Shown: positions 8,749 to 17,036, counted from the first letter of the stretch. The stretch is DNA of 64,000 nt from Paenibacillus pabuli (GCF_039831995.1 NZ_JBDOIO010000004.1:682001-746000), one strand, 5' to 3'. Numbers and translations: made by a program. Notes: generated from the letters alone by a model not told the origin.

Positions 8749-9156
8749 ATGAACCCACCTAAACATATTGTTTCTGCAGCTGCAATTGTGATCAATGATC
8801 AGAATGAGATATTACTTATTAAAGGTCCCAGAAGAGGATGGGATATGCCAGGCGGACAGGTAGAGGTCGGGGAATCATTACACATTGCAGCCATAAGGGA
8901 GACGAAGGAAGAGGCGGAGATTGATATCGAGATCACCCGGTTCTGCTGCGTATTTCAAAATGTGGAGGAATCCATTGTTAATACGTTATTTCTGGCAAAG
9001 CCAATCGGAGGTCAATTGACCATATCAAACGAAAGCTTAGAGACCAAGTATTTCCCGGTGGAGGAAGCTTTAACGTTAGTCACGTGGAAGAATTTCAGAC
9101 AGCGAATCGAATATTGTTTAAGCCCTGAAATGCAGCCTTTTTATATTGAATTTTAA
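8749..9156 (+). CDS. NUDIX hydrolase
   Basis: 135-residue hydrolase of nucleoside-diphosphate-linked compounds. The Nudix box GGQVEVGES(7)RETKEEAEI spans about residues 38-61 with the expected acidic metal ligands. AGAGAGG precedes the ATG. It sits 17 bases behind the two-domain GNAT gene in the same orientation. Which nucleotide derivative is cleaved cannot be decided. A role in sanitising modified nucleotides or drug-nucleotide adducts would suit the neighbouring genes, but this is inference. Confidence 0.9.
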   Translation: MNPPKHIVSAAAIVINDQNEILLIKGPRRGWDMPGGQVEVGESLHIAAIRETKEEAEIDIEITRFCCVFQNVEESIVNTLFLAKPIGGQLTISNESLETKYFPVEEALTLVTWKNFRQRIEYCLSPEMQPFYIEF

Positions 9157-9185
9157 GATGAGAGGCTTTGGAAAAGGAGCATGCT

Positions 9186-9428
9186 ATGAAAAAGTTCAGA
9201 GAGATCGGATATGGAAACCGTTGGTTCATCAGAACGGAGTTCGAACACGAAGACGGGACGGAAATTGAAGTGAAAGGATTTACAAAACCTTTCAGTCTTA
9301 GATCAGTGTACATTAGAGTATGGATTGGAAAAAAGGTACTGATTATAGATACAAAAGAGGGGATTAAATTCGTGAATAAAAATGAGAAGAAAGTAAAAAT
9401 CATTCTAGGTTTTTTGGATATTAATTGA
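9186..9428 (+). CDS. DUF3977 family protein
   Basis: 80 residues from the ATG at 9186, which lies seven bases after AAAAGGAG; an in-frame TTG at 9168 would place the binding site inside the gene. Features are GYGNRWFIRTEFEHEDGTE near the start and RSVYIRVWIGKKVLIID in the middle, a small beta-rich pattern that I associate with DUF3977 of Bacilli. No catalytic motif, signal peptide or membrane segment. Function unknown. Confidence 0.8.
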   Translation: MKKFREIGYGNRWFIRTEFEHEDGTEIEVKGFTKPFSLRSVYIRVWIGKKVLIIDTKEGIKFVNKNEKKVKIILGFLDIN

Positions 9429-9460
9429 AAAACCCTGCACAGGAAGCCTAAATCTGATAA

Positions 9461-9559
9461 ATGGGCATGGGCCATAACAACGCAATTGCAGATCATTTCG
9501 AAGATGCTGTGAATTATATAATGGACCAGATCGTACATATTGAGGTGGAGGGAAAATAG
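9461..9559 (+). CDS. Possible 32-residue ORF or gene remnant
   Basis: Short acidic frame (begins MGMGHNNAIAD, ends EVEGK) immediately before the next DinB gene. There is no good ribosome binding site, so it may be the 3' remnant of a lost gene rather than a translated peptide. Listed because it fills the otherwise empty 134-base gap. Confidence 0.2.
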   Translation: MGMGHNNAIADHFEDAVNYIMDQIVHIEVEGK

Positions 9560-9562
9560 ATC

Positions 9563-10084
9563 ATGAACATGGATAACATTTATCTGATCAGTGACATACC
9601 GGGTTATTCTCCTCAGATTAGTCGTCTAATTTCAATGATGAACTATGCCAGATATACAACGATTGAAGAAGTCAAAGATCTATCCATAGATCAACTGGAT
9701 TTTCTGCTGGATTCCGAAAGTAACTCTATTGGTGCATTGCTGCTGCACTTTGCGGGGGTCGAATATGCTTACCAGGTGGCGACGTTTGAGGATCGGCAGC
9801 TAAACGAAGTAGAAATATTGGAGTGGGGCCCGGCACTTAACTTGGGCAAGGACGGACAGGAAAAGATCAAAGGCAATGATATCGCGTTTTATTTAACGAA
9901 ACTGGACCAAGTAAGGATGAGAACACTTCAGTTATTTCAGACGGTAGATGACAACTGGTTGAACATCGAAGAGGAATTTTGGTATAACAAACCGGCCAAT
10001 TATTATTTTATGTGGTTTCATGTTTTCGAGGATGAAATCAATCACAGAGGCCAAATCAGAATGATCAGAAAGAGAACTTCGTGA
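9563..10084 (+). CDS. DinB family protein
   Basis: 173-residue DinB-fold protein. Metal-binding histidines are in LLLHFAGVEYAY (about residue 58) and in WFHVFEDEINHRGQI (about 152-165), the canonical C-terminal HxxxH-like pair with the RGQ signature. GTGGAGGG lies upstream of the ATG. Little sequence is shared with the DinB protein at 6793 outside these motifs, so they are divergent members. A hairpin terminator overlaps the stop codon, so part of the transcript may end here. Confidence 0.87.
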   Translation: MNMDNIYLISDIPGYSPQISRLISMMNYARYTTIEEVKDLSIDQLDFLLDSESNSIGALLLHFAGVEYAYQVATFEDRQLNEVEILEWGPALNLGKDGQEKIKGNDIAFYLTKLDQVRMRTLQLFQTVDDNWLNIEEEFWYNKPANYYFMWFHVFEDEINHRGQIRMIRKRTS

Positions 10085-10108
10085 CTTTTAAGGTGGCGAA
10101 GTTTTTTA
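10075..10108 (+). terminator. Terminator overlapping the DinB stop codon
   Basis: AACTTCG (10075-10081) pairs with CGAAGTT (10097-10103), followed by a T run. It divides the array into at least two transcription segments. Confidence 0.65.
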
Positions 10109-10124
10109 ATAGAGAGGAGAATCA

Positions 10125-10613
10125 ATGAAGGCCAAAAATATCATTGTTGTTATTTCAATCGTATTCAATATCATCTTAATCACATATATCTTTTGGAGGG
10201 AAAGTCACCTGAGGGAAATCTATTCGGGTTTATCCTTTGGACTTCAGGGCGACTTAGTCCAATTGGAGAGTACAATTGATTATCAAATGAATAATAAGTG
10301 GAACGACGAAAATACAGTTCTGGAGAAGATTGAGGATGTTACAGAAGGCATTCACCAACTGATGGTTACAGGTAAGAATGCTGGAATGATCACGAAATCG
10401 CAAGAAAATGACTTGTGGACATTGTATAAGTATTTTGCTAATTTCCCCACGTTTACCGGATTTCCAAATTCCAAATTGGACAATAACGGGATCAACGAGC
10501 TAATCCAATTAAGAGATGATCTAAGATCAGCGGGATGGGGGACGAATTTAGGATATAGTAGTGACTGGGAGAGTTTTTCAATGAAAATAAAAGACCTAAC
10601 GAATCAAATGTAA
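10125..10613 (+). CDS. Membrane-anchored protein, unknown function
   Basis: 162 residues with one N-terminal hydrophobic segment (about 4-24, IIVVISIVFNIILITYIFW) acting as a signal anchor, then a mostly helical, polar domain probably outside the membrane. No family recognised. AGAGGAG precedes the ATG. Two small membrane-related genes in a row (this and the next) sit between DinB and DUF1801 genes. Confidence 0.7.
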   Translation: MKAKNIIVVISIVFNIILITYIFWRESHLREIYSGLSFGLQGDLVQLESTIDYQMNNKWNDENTVLEKIEDVTEGIHQLMVTGKNAGMITKSQENDLWTLYKYFANFPTFTGFPNSKLDNNGINELIQLRDDLRSAGWGTNLGYSSDWESFSMKIKDLTNQM

Positions 10614-10668
10614 ACTGCATTTATAAACAACGGTGCTATTCTTGATGATTTATTTTGGAGGGATTCCA

Positions 10669-10836
10669 TTGCTCTATCTTATTATAGTCATTGTTATTGG
10701 TTTTGCGGGAATAATCAGTAATCAATACGCAGGGTTGAGAAGAATGGAATCATTACAAAAATCAGTGGATGAACTGAATTATCATTTGCGAAGCGTTGGA
10801 CAGAGACAGTCTGACAATCAAGCTGAAAAGGAGTGA
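10669..10836 (+). CDS. Small single-pass membrane protein with coiled-coil tail
   Basis: 55 residues from TTG 10669, chosen because GGAGGG (10657-10662) lies six bases before it; a longer frame from GTG 10633 would place that site inside the gene. A hydrophobic helix (residues 2-18) is followed by a heptad-like helix (MESLQKSVDELNYHL) and a charged tail. It ends three bases before the DUF1801 gene, so the two are probably translated together. Function unknown. Confidence 0.6.
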   Translation: MLYLIIVIVIGFAGIISNQYAGLRRMESLQKSVDELNYHLRSVGQRQSDNQAEKE

Positions 10837-10839
10837 ACA

Positions 10840-11265
10840 ATGATGTATAAGCAAAAAACAAAAGAAACAGACAATAGTGTTATTGAGTTTATTGAGAGCG
10901 TGGATCATCCAAAGAAACGTGAGGATGCTTATATGTTGTTGGATATTTTTGCTGAGACGACTGGCTATGAAGCCAAAATGTGGGGACCGAGCATTATTGG
11001 ATTCGGGGCGTATCATTATAAGTATGATTCCGGACACGAAGGCGATGCCCCGCTGGTGGGTTTCTCGCCCCGAAAGGCCAAAATCAGTTTATATTTTGCA
11101 ACTGGCGATACAGAACGAGAGTCACTTTTAAAGGATCTGGGGAAACATACGTCGGGAAAAGCATGCGTGTATATTAATAAGGTCGCAGATATTAATGTAG
11201 ATACTTTAAAAGCTTTAATCAACCAATCGGTTAAGTTCTTACAAGAAACCTATCCGAATCCGTAG
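10840..11265 (+). CDS. DUF1801 domain-containing protein
   Basis: 141 residues, soluble. The DUF1801 (YdhG-like) pattern is clear: KMWGPSIIGFGAYHYKY near residue 47 and the central FSPRKAKISLYF strand near 75, with LGKHTSGKACVYI near 105. Strong AAAAGGAG before the ATG pair at 10840/10843. The structural fold is known, but no enzymatic role is established. Possibly co-translated with the preceding 55-residue protein. Confidence 0.87.
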   Translation: MMYKQKTKETDNSVIEFIESVDHPKKREDAYMLLDIFAETTGYEAKMWGPSIIGFGAYHYKYDSGHEGDAPLVGFSPRKAKISLYFATGDTERESLLKDLGKHTSGKACVYINKVADINVDTLKALINQSVKFLQETYPNP

Positions 11266-11325
11266 ATATATTTTAGGAGTTACCTGCAAGGTTACTATGA
11301 ACGATGGCAAGGAGGAATGAATAGA

Positions 11326-11853
11326 ATGCTGCATGACCTGCAAGGCCAATCTGATATGTCACCTGTGGTGGGAATGTTATATTCAGCTGTAAGGGAGAAT
11401 AGCCAGCGACTTCAAACCATTACAGAAGGAATGTCTCAAGAGGAAGTTGATTACAGGGGGCCTGAGCATGACCGTAATAGTACTGCCCAGTTAATAAAAC
11501 ATATCCTATACGTCGATCTAAACTGGGTTTACAGAATAAAGGGAATACCACTGCGCCAGTCATTGAGAGAACAATACGGCCCGATGATTGATGAAAACAA
11601 CAATCTTCCGATGGTGAGTGGAGTGTCTAGAGACACACTTATCTCTCAACACGAGGGAGTAATATCCGCTTTAAAAGAGACATGTACACAATTAACAGAT
11701 GCTGATTTGGACCGTGTTGTTACTTTTGGACATGACAATGAAAAGCAAGCAACCATACGCTGGGGCATATGGCACATGGCAGATCATAACCGTTATCACC
11801 AAGCCCATATTAATCAACTTAGAATGTGGTTTAAGGGAAAGGAAAACAAGTGA
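11326..11853 (+). CDS. DinB family protein
   Basis: 175 residues from ATG 11326; GGAGGA (11311-11316) directly abuts the earlier in-frame ATG 11317, so 11326 fits better. Metal-site motifs are LIKHILYVDLNWVY (about residue 61) and WHMADHNRYHQAHINQL (about 148-165). This is the third DinB gene of the array, and the C-terminal HxxxH pair is again intact. A thiol-dependent detoxification role is possible by family, not shown. Confidence 0.86.
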   Translation: MLHDLQGQSDMSPVVGMLYSAVRENSQRLQTITEGMSQEEVDYRGPEHDRNSTAQLIKHILYVDLNWVYRIKGIPLRQSLREQYGPMIDENNNLPMVSGVSRDTLISQHEGVISALKETCTQLTDADLDRVVTFGHDNEKQATIRWGIWHMADHNRYHQAHINQLRMWFKGKENK

Positions 11854-11956
11854 GATTAATTAAATTGAAAGGTACCAAAACAGAGTCAGAAATAAGAGAT
11901 GAGCTAATAGAATCACATCACCGGTTATTTCATTGAAAGTGAGGCGAAGCAGCTGC

Positions 11957-12502
11957 ATGGAAGAGCAATGGAGAATTGCAACGTATGACCCGGCATGGAG
12001 GACGATGTTTTTCGAGATGGGACTCAGATTAAGAGAGGCATTAGGAGATAAAGCTCTTCGCATCGACCACGTCGGATCAACTTCAATCGTTGGGTTAGAC
12101 GCCAAACCCATCATTGACATTCAAATCTCCGTGTTGAATCTCGAAAATTTGCAAAGCTTCCAGCTTGAGATCGAAAAGGTTGGCTTTGTGTTTAGGGGAG
12201 ATAATCCGGATCAGAGTAAAAGATATTTCCGCGAAGTACCTGGAAATAGACGAACGCATGTACACGTTAGACAAGCAGGGAGTTTCTCTGAACAGATGAC
12301 ATTACTATTCAGGGATTATTTGCGAGAACATCCACTGGATTGCGTGAAGTATGCGGATGAAAAGCAAAGACTAATGAGTTTATACAAGGAACAACGTTCC
12401 AAGTATGTCGAGGGCAAAGGCCCTGTGGTGTGGGAGATATTACAAAAGGCCCATCTGTGGTCACAGGAAGTCGGGTGGAAACCAGCGGATTCGGACGTAT
12501 AA
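11957..12502 (+). CDS. GrpB family protein (UPF0157, nucleotidyltransferase fold)
   Basis: About 181 residues. GrpB hallmarks: YDPAWRTMFFEMG near residue 10, RIDHVGSTSIVGLDAKPIIDIQI near 36 (the nucleotidyltransferase-like strand with paired aspartates), and DYLREHPLDCVKYADEKQ near 122. The start is not certain: ATG 11957 lies 13 bases after GTGAGG, while TTG 11933 has no site of its own. Relatives are often fused to kinases or acetyltransferases, and biochemical function is unknown. Confidence 0.85.
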   Translation: MEEQWRIATYDPAWRTMFFEMGLRLREALGDKALRIDHVGSTSIVGLDAKPIIDIQISVLNLENLQSFQLEIEKVGFVFRGDNPDQSKRYFREVPGNRRTHVHVRQAGSFSEQMTLLFRDYLREHPLDCVKYADEKQRLMSLYKEQRSKYVEGKGPVVWEILQKAHLWSQEVGWKPADSDV

Positions 12503-12544
12503 GCACCTTGGATTATTGTTGGATAATCATATTGGAGTGGTGAA

Positions 12545-12967
12545 ATGAGCCTGGGTAGAAAGTTGTTAACCTCACTTTTAACCATAATCATTTTTAGTGT
12601 AGCTGCGAGCTTGGTATTCATGAGTGACACCTATGGCTTTGGTTTTTATATTGCTGTGTTCCCTATATATGCAACTCCCTTGATTTTTTTGATAGGGTTA
12701 CCCTTATCGGTGTTAGTAGACTTCTTGTTGACCAAGATAAGATTCGCGAATCGTATACTTTATCTAATCGTCAAATTACTGAGTTACGCGTGCGCTGGGT
12801 TCGCTGGTATGTACATATTTTATCTGATCTTGGGCGCTGGGAAAGATATTCTAAAGTATAGAGAAACCATCATTCTAACCTTATTTGGTGTATTTGCAGC
12901 GATGATCTTTGTACTGATTGATCTGGGGCTGGAGGCTCTCTTCAGGGCTCGCAAAAAGCGGAGTTAG
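12545..12967 (+). CDS. Four-helix integral membrane protein, unknown
   Basis: 140 residues with four hydrophobic segments (about 7-26, 31-56, 71-93, 105-127) separated by short loops, and a basic C-terminus (RARKKRS) suggesting a cytoplasmic tail. ATG preceded by GGAGTGG. No family recognised. It belongs to the same co-directed array and starts 42 bases after GrpB. Confidence 0.75.
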   Translation: MSLGRKLLTSLLTIIIFSVAASLVFMSDTYGFGFYIAVFPIYATPLIFLIGLPLSVLVDFLLTKIRFANRILYLIVKLLSYACAGFAGMYIFYLILGAGKDILKYRETIILTLFGVFAAMIFVLIDLGLEALFRARKKRS

Positions 12968-12999
12968 TGTAAACGGTGTATGTAAGGAGGTACTGTAAG

Positions 13000-13458
13000 T
13001 TGGATAAATCGATTCACAGTGAGCATATCGGAACATTTGTTTATGAAGAAATGAGTAGAGCATATACGCATGAGGAAGGTCCTATACATTGGACATTGGA
13101 AATATCGGATGACAAGGCTCATGTCTATGAGATGATACAGCGGGCAGAAAAACTATATAAAGTTATACAGGAGTTCGATAAGCAGGCTAGGGTAGCCATC
13201 GCAGATGAATTAACGAGCTATAAAAATGATTTTTGGCCTGAATATGATGAGAACGATGAACATTTGAATTGGGATGAAGTCGATGCAGGAAAATATGATG
13301 TAACGCCAGAGACATTTGCAGCCTCCATCAAACTTCTGGACATCGTGATCAGGAATGAGGATATATACTGCGAATATGATGATGGAGAATTGTTCGGTGG
13401 GCACAGAATCCATGCATACTTTGAGAGTGACTACCGATTTAGAAGTGCAGAAATTTAA
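13000..13458 (+). CDS. DUF2262 domain-containing protein
   Basis: 152 residues from TTG 13000; a near-perfect AAGGAGGT (12984-12991) eight bases upstream rules out the longer GTG frame at 12976. The C-terminal half has the DUF2262 pattern: NDFWPEYDENDE near residue 80 and YCEYDDGELFGGHRIH near 128. Very acidic. Proteins of this family often lie among GNAT and toxin-immunity-like genes; function unknown. Confidence 0.8.
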   Translation: MDKSIHSEHIGTFVYEEMSRAYTHEEGPIHWTLEISDDKAHVYEMIQRAEKLYKVIQEFDKQARVAIADELTSYKNDFWPEYDENDEHLNWDEVDAGKYDVTPETFAASIKLLDIVIRNEDIYCEYDDGELFGGHRIHAYFESDYRFRSAEI

Positions 13459-13517
13459 AGTAGCTAAAGTTAACGTAATACTTAGGGATTATTCCATTTT
13501 ATAAAAGGGTGATGCAT

Positions 13518-13991
13518 TTGATATTTTACCGACAATTGACACCACAGGATCCGGAATTGGTTAAGCAGTTAATGGAGCAATATGAGCTGCAGTTTCCCGC
13601 TTTTATCGTTAACCTTTATCCAGAACGTTGGGCGAGTTATTTCAACAATTCCAGTGATTCGGCATACTGGGTTGCAGTTGAGATAGACAAGATTGTAGGA
13701 CATGCCGGGTTTATGTATAACAATGATGAAAAGTGTTACGAAATCGTAGGTGTTGTTGTATCGCCCAAGCATCAGAGGAAAGGAATCGGGAAAACTCTTT
13801 TGGACCATGTATGTGGAGCGATTCAAGAAAAAGGAAAAACAGAAGTTGTGTTACACACTCTCGGCCATCCTGATAATGAAGACACATTAGTATTTTATAA
13901 ATCGATGGGTTACTCGGTATCGAAATTTGAGAAGGATTATTTTCAAGCCGGATACTCGCGCGTTACGTTTAGAAAAAGTTTAAGTCATTGA
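13518..13991 (+). CDS. GNAT family N-acetyltransferase
   Basis: About 157 residues. The acetyl-CoA motif is VVSPKHQRKGIGKTLLDHV near residue 80, followed by LVFYKSMGYSVSKFEKDYF near 125, which resembles N-alpha/RimI-like enzymes. AAAAGGGTGAT fits the 16S tail best when TTG 13518 is the start; ATG 13512 is the alternative. The stop overlaps a short frame that may be coupled to it. Substrate unknown. Confidence 0.87.
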   Translation: MIFYRQLTPQDPELVKQLMEQYELQFPAFIVNLYPERWASYFNNSSDSAYWVAVEIDKIVGHAGFMYNNDEKCYEIVGVVVSPKHQRKGIGKTLLDHVCGAIQEKGKTEVVLHTLGHPDNEDTLVFYKSMGYSVSKFEKDYFQAGYSRVTFRKSLSH

Positions 13992-14101
13992 AAAATTTTG
14001 TAATAGATCAAAAGGATTTGAGAGACTTTTCTGATGAAAAGTTGGAAGGAACGTTCTTCGGAGAAAATCCAGTCCTAGATGAGTTGGGGGAGATACATTG
14101 A
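13988..14101 (+). CDS. Possible 37-residue peptide coupled to its neighbours
   Basis: A TTG-initiated frame whose first codon overlaps the GNAT stop (CATTGA) and whose stop overlaps the TTG start of the next gene in the same way. The peptide begins LKNFVIDQKDLRDFSDEK. The VID-x-KD-(I/L)-RD opening recalls barstar-type inhibitors, but the rest is too short to judge. No separate ribosome binding site, so it is either a coupled peptide or the remnant of a longer gene. Confidence 0.3.
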   Translation: MKNFVIDQKDLRDFSDEKLEGTFFGENPVLDELGEIH

Positions 14102-14382
14102 CAATTAATTATAGAATACTAAACGTCTCCGCTTGGCTTGCCATGTTAGCTGTTATGCTTATTCCTGGAACAGCATACACGGAAGGTCCATCAAGAACGG
14201 AGTACGGTTTCCCGATTCGATTTTATACGGATTATCATGTTGAGAGTCCGCACGGTTCAATCTGGTTTCTTTCGGGTGTTAATATCCAAGTGCTTTCCTA
14301 TTTATTTAATGTCCTGTTTATTTATGCCGCAATTCATGTCTTCCTTTATATCAAAAAGAGAATAACCCGTTTACAAGAGTAG
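14098..14382 (+). CDS. Small membrane protein, unknown
   Basis: 94 residues from TTG 14098 with GGGGGAG five bases upstream. It has an N-terminal hydrophobic segment (about 10-24), an external loop of about 40 residues rich in tyrosine and proline, and a C-terminal membrane segment (about 64-86) ending in KKRITRLQE. The topology suggests both ends inside. No family recognised. It ends at a hairpin terminator. Confidence 0.65.
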   Translation: MTINYRILNVSAWLAMLAVMLIPGTAYTEGPSRTEYGFPIRFYTDYHVESPHGSIWFLSGVNIQVLSYLFNVLFIYAAIHVFLYIKKRITRLQE

Positions 14383-14384
14383 AG

Positions 14385-14409
14385 AGCCGCAATGATGCGG
14401 TTCTTTTCG
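14385..14409 (+). terminator. Terminator after the small membrane protein
   Basis: AGCCGCA (14385-14391), loop ATGA, TGCGGTT (14396-14402), then CTTTT. It ends the run of closely spaced array genes. Confidence 0.75.
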
Positions 14410-14559
14410 TTTTTCCATATCATGGGTTATGATAGAAGGTGAAGGGTTGGAGATCAGATTAGCGGAATTTATGGGGATCTTGAACATTCGGATAACACGT
14501 TTGCTAACACAGAATGTATTAAAATACTCTAGGAATACAACCGGAAAAGGGGAATGGGG

Positions 14560-15039
14560 ATGGAAACTTTTTTTCGTTATAACTGGATGGTCCGTGAGCA
14601 ATGGTATGCGTGGTGTGAGGAACTACCGCTTGAAGAATTGCTGCGGCCTCGTACAGGCGGAGTAGGGAGCATCTTACAGACACTTTTCCACATCATTGAT
14701 GTGGAGTGGAGCTGGCTTCAGATTCTGCAAGATAAGCCGGATGGAGCGGAAGATTTTGAACACTACAAGAGCCTTGAAGCTGTGCGACAATTCGATCGCA
14801 AGTTGCGTCCCGATGTCGAGGCATTTGTTTTGGCATGGGACACAAGCATGGAAAAGAGAGCTCATATCGATCATCAATCGAACGGCAACGTTGTAATCGA
14901 TTCATGGGGAGAAGTCATGCGTCATGTCATCGCTCATGAAATTCATCATATGGGACAATTGTCGGTATGGGCCAGAGAATTGGGCAAGAAACCGGTGTCC
15001 GCCAATGTGATCGGTAAAGGCTTGATTACCCCTGACTGA
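14560..15039 (+). CDS. DinB family protein
   Basis: 159 residues from ATG 14560 (an in-frame ATG lies six bases earlier). It has FFRYNWMVREQW at the start, TLFHIIDVEWSW near 48 and VIAHEIHHMGQLSVWARELG near 125, the full three-histidine DinB metal site with the classic IHHxGQ signature. Fourth DinB gene of the array and the one most like characterised YjoA/DUF664-type members. Substrate unknown. Confidence 0.9.
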   Translation: METFFRYNWMVREQWYAWCEELPLEELLRPRTGGVGSILQTLFHIIDVEWSWLQILQDKPDGAEDFEHYKSLEAVRQFDRKLRPDVEAFVLAWDTSMEKRAHIDHQSNGNVVIDSWGEVMRHVIAHEIHHMGQLSVWARELGKKPVSANVIGKGLITPD

Positions 15040-15112
15040 CCGGATCGGATAAAAAAAGGCGAGAGCAGCCTATTCCAACGAGGGTAAGGCCATGTGCAGA
15101 AGAGGGGAAGTG

Positions 15113-15979
15113 ATGACCATCGAACTTAGTCGTATGAATTGGTTCCAATTGGATGAACGTCTAAGACTTATGATGAACGGGGGATATGAGGTCATTCCTT
15201 TGTCACCTGGACTGGAAGCAGATGTGATGAAAATCGTACTTGATGGTCAGCCGTATGTTCTGAAGATATGGAACAAGGATTCAAAACCGAATGTCGGCAA
15301 CCAATATAGGCTGTTGTCCAAACTTCTCCGTAATGGAATCCGTGTCTCCACACCTTATGGCTGGGGCATGGATGAGGAGCAGAATCAGGTTCTGTTAACG
15401 AGCTATGATGGTACACCTGTTACCCAATTAACATCTTCCAAGCTGGCACATTTAGCTCAAAATTTAATGGAGGTCCATCGTTATCCGTTAAATGAAGCGG
15501 GTGCAGAAGATGGAGCATACATATCCAGGTATGATTTTGTTGGTTATTTCTTTCCTTCCATAGAGCTCTATGAAGACCTAAGCACTCATCTGTCGCACCT
15601 TCTTCAACGCGTTCAGCTCAGACAGGACTGCTTAATCCATGGGGATTATAATCTGGGTAACATTCTTGAAATGGAGGACCACTATATCATTATCGACTGG
15701 ACGAACGGACAGCTAGGTGATCCGAGATACGATATGGCATGGTCTGTTTTTCTCATTGCGATCTACAGTGGCGAGAGTTATGGCGAGACGTATTGTGCTG
15801 AATTCAGGCGTACAGCAAGTTACTCGGTGGCGGATGAGGAAGTATTTGAGGCAATGGCTTGTCTACGTTGGATTCTATTAAGGCGCGTCGGCGATGTGCC
15901 CATGGGACCGAAGGTAATGCAGCGAGTTCATAGGATTACCATCCATAATCCATATTTGAATGAGGATTTATTGCAATGA
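15113..15979 (+). CDS. Aminoglycoside phosphotransferase family protein
   Basis: 288-residue kinase-fold protein. Catalytic loop LIHGDYNLGNILEM (about residue 183) and the metal-binding IIIDWTNGQLGDPRYDMA (about 203) are intact. The N-lobe has the lysine strand VLKIWNKD near 49. AGAGGGGAAG favours ATG 15113 over the in-frame ATG at 15092. Family members phosphorylate aminoglycosides, macrolides, choline or homoserine; the acceptor here is unknown. It closes the accessory array. Confidence 0.87.
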   Translation: MTIELSRMNWFQLDERLRLMMNGGYEVIPLSPGLEADVMKIVLDGQPYVLKIWNKDSKPNVGNQYRLLSKLLRNGIRVSTPYGWGMDEEQNQVLLTSYDGTPVTQLTSSKLAHLAQNLMEVHRYPLNEAGAEDGAYISRYDFVGYFFPSIELYEDLSTHLSHLLQRVQLRQDCLIHGDYNLGNILEMEDHYIIIDWTNGQLGDPRYDMAWSVFLIAIYSGESYGETYCAEFRRTASYSVADEEVFEAMACLRWILLRRVGDVPMGPKVMQRVHRITIHNPYLNEDLLQ

Positions 15980-16007
15980 AGATAAGATGCCAAAGGAAGT
16001 TGATAGA

Positions 16008-16118
16008 ATGGATACAGACATGCACAAACATTGTGGTGACCTAAATTCGCCTACCGAAGATCCGATATCTAAGAAAAAGTATGCACGTGTTTGGAAAAAT
16101 GCATCAGTAAACAGTTGA
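16008..16118 (+). CDS. Possible 36-residue ORF
   Basis: Small frame beginning MDTDMHKHCGDLNSP, with AAAGGAAG eight bases before its ATG, in the 286-base gap after the kinase gene. The good ribosome binding site is the only support. It could be the truncated head of a former gene. Confidence 0.3.
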   Translation: MDTDMHKHCGDLNSPTEDPISKKKYARVWKNASVNS

Positions 16119-16265
16119 AACCCGTACTTCTATTTTTGGCTGGAATACTACCAACGGTAATCTCCATTCAATCATGATTCATTATTTTCCTGCGTATGAT
16201 CATGAATAGCCTGTCTTAAACGATCGTTTCCTGCATACCTATGGTATAGAGGAGCGTGATAGGTC

Positions 16266-16613
16266 ATGGAACAGAAGGTGCAAACCTATTTTCATCTAAA
16301 GCAGCAGCAGAAGGACATTGAGCAGCAACTGTCTGTACTGCGGGATGAGATCGTCGCGTATTGTGCGGAACAAGGGGTGTACGAGACGAAGGTTGGGGGT
16401 TATACGGTAAAAACGGTGCTTCAGCAACGCAAGGAATATGACGATCAGAAGCTGTATGCCGCCCTGCCTGATCCGGATATCTGGCGATTGCTGTCCAAGG
16501 TAGACAGTCATAAACTGAAAAGCCTGATTAAGCTGAATGTCCTATCCGAGGAGCAGATCAGCCCTGCCTGTACCGTAAAACAGATTACGCTGCTGCAGGT
16601 GGACAAGCTTTAG
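16266..16613 (+). CDS. Hypothetical protein with N-terminal coiled coil
   Basis: 115 residues. The first 35 residues form a glutamine-rich amphipathic helix (HLKQQQKDIEQQLSVLRDEIVAY), followed by a small domain with a strand pair (GGYTVKTVLQQRKEY) and a helical C-terminus. This layout is seen in phage-type accessory proteins, but I cannot assign a family. GGAGCGTG precedes the ATG. No phage genes adjoin it. Confidence 0.65.
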   Translation: MEQKVQTYFHLKQQQKDIEQQLSVLRDEIVAYCAEQGVYETKVGGYTVKTVLQQRKEYDDQKLYAALPDPDIWRLLSKVDSHKLKSLIKLNVLSEEQISPACTVKQITLLQVDKL

Positions 16614-17036
16614 CTTTAGCCTTTTTAGTTGTAAGAGTTATTCTTTGGTCGCGATACAGCATATCATTCAACACAAAAAACAGGCATGCATTTACCTTGA
16701 GGCGTTCGTTCCCCTTGTGTAAATGACATGCCTGATCTTTATTTGTGCTGCAAATCCCGTGTGATTTTACGCCCTGTCCTAGTGAGTAACAGGAGCGCTA
16801 TTAATCATCTTCGATTTTCTTCCATCCTATTTAACCATCGAGCATTTGGCCATTACCAATTGATATCGCTTACATTTAAATTCAAAGTGAAACACCGAAA
16901 TAAAACGGATTATCCTCCTAAAACGATCGATCTGCCGTTAATTAAGTATGCCAAATGTGGACCCGATTTTATAAGCTTATTCTTGTAGGCCAGAGGCTTC
17001 TGGACCTACACAAATAAGGGATAAAGGAGAGTCTTC
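16614..17036. other. 423-base intergenic region with a single large hairpin
   Basis: No convincing gene on either strand: the one longer frame (16728-16988, plus) starts inside the hairpin, lacks a ribosome binding site and has shadow-like composition. The hairpin at 16681-16734 is listed separately. The last 20 bases carry the AAAGGAGA site of the following MFS gene. Confidence 0.6.
16681..16734 (-). terminator. Large hairpin, terminator-like on the minus strand
   Basis: CAGGCATG (16681-16688) pairs with CATGCCTG (16727-16734), and the inner ATTTAC pairs with GTAAAT. On the minus strand it is followed by six T residues (from 16680 downward); on the plus strand the T run is poor. No minus-strand gene lies to its right, so it may serve the plus-strand gene at 16266 inefficiently or mark a lost transcript. 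Confidence 0.55.

Noticed and set aside
14429..14665. 78-codon frame overlapping the fourth DinB gene
   Set aside because: Different frame from the DinB gene, which carries the conserved IHHMGQ motif; the overlap cannot be shared.
16728..16988. 86-codon plus-strand frame
   Set aside because: Starts within the hairpin stem, no ribosome binding site, and its composition resembles noncoding sequence.
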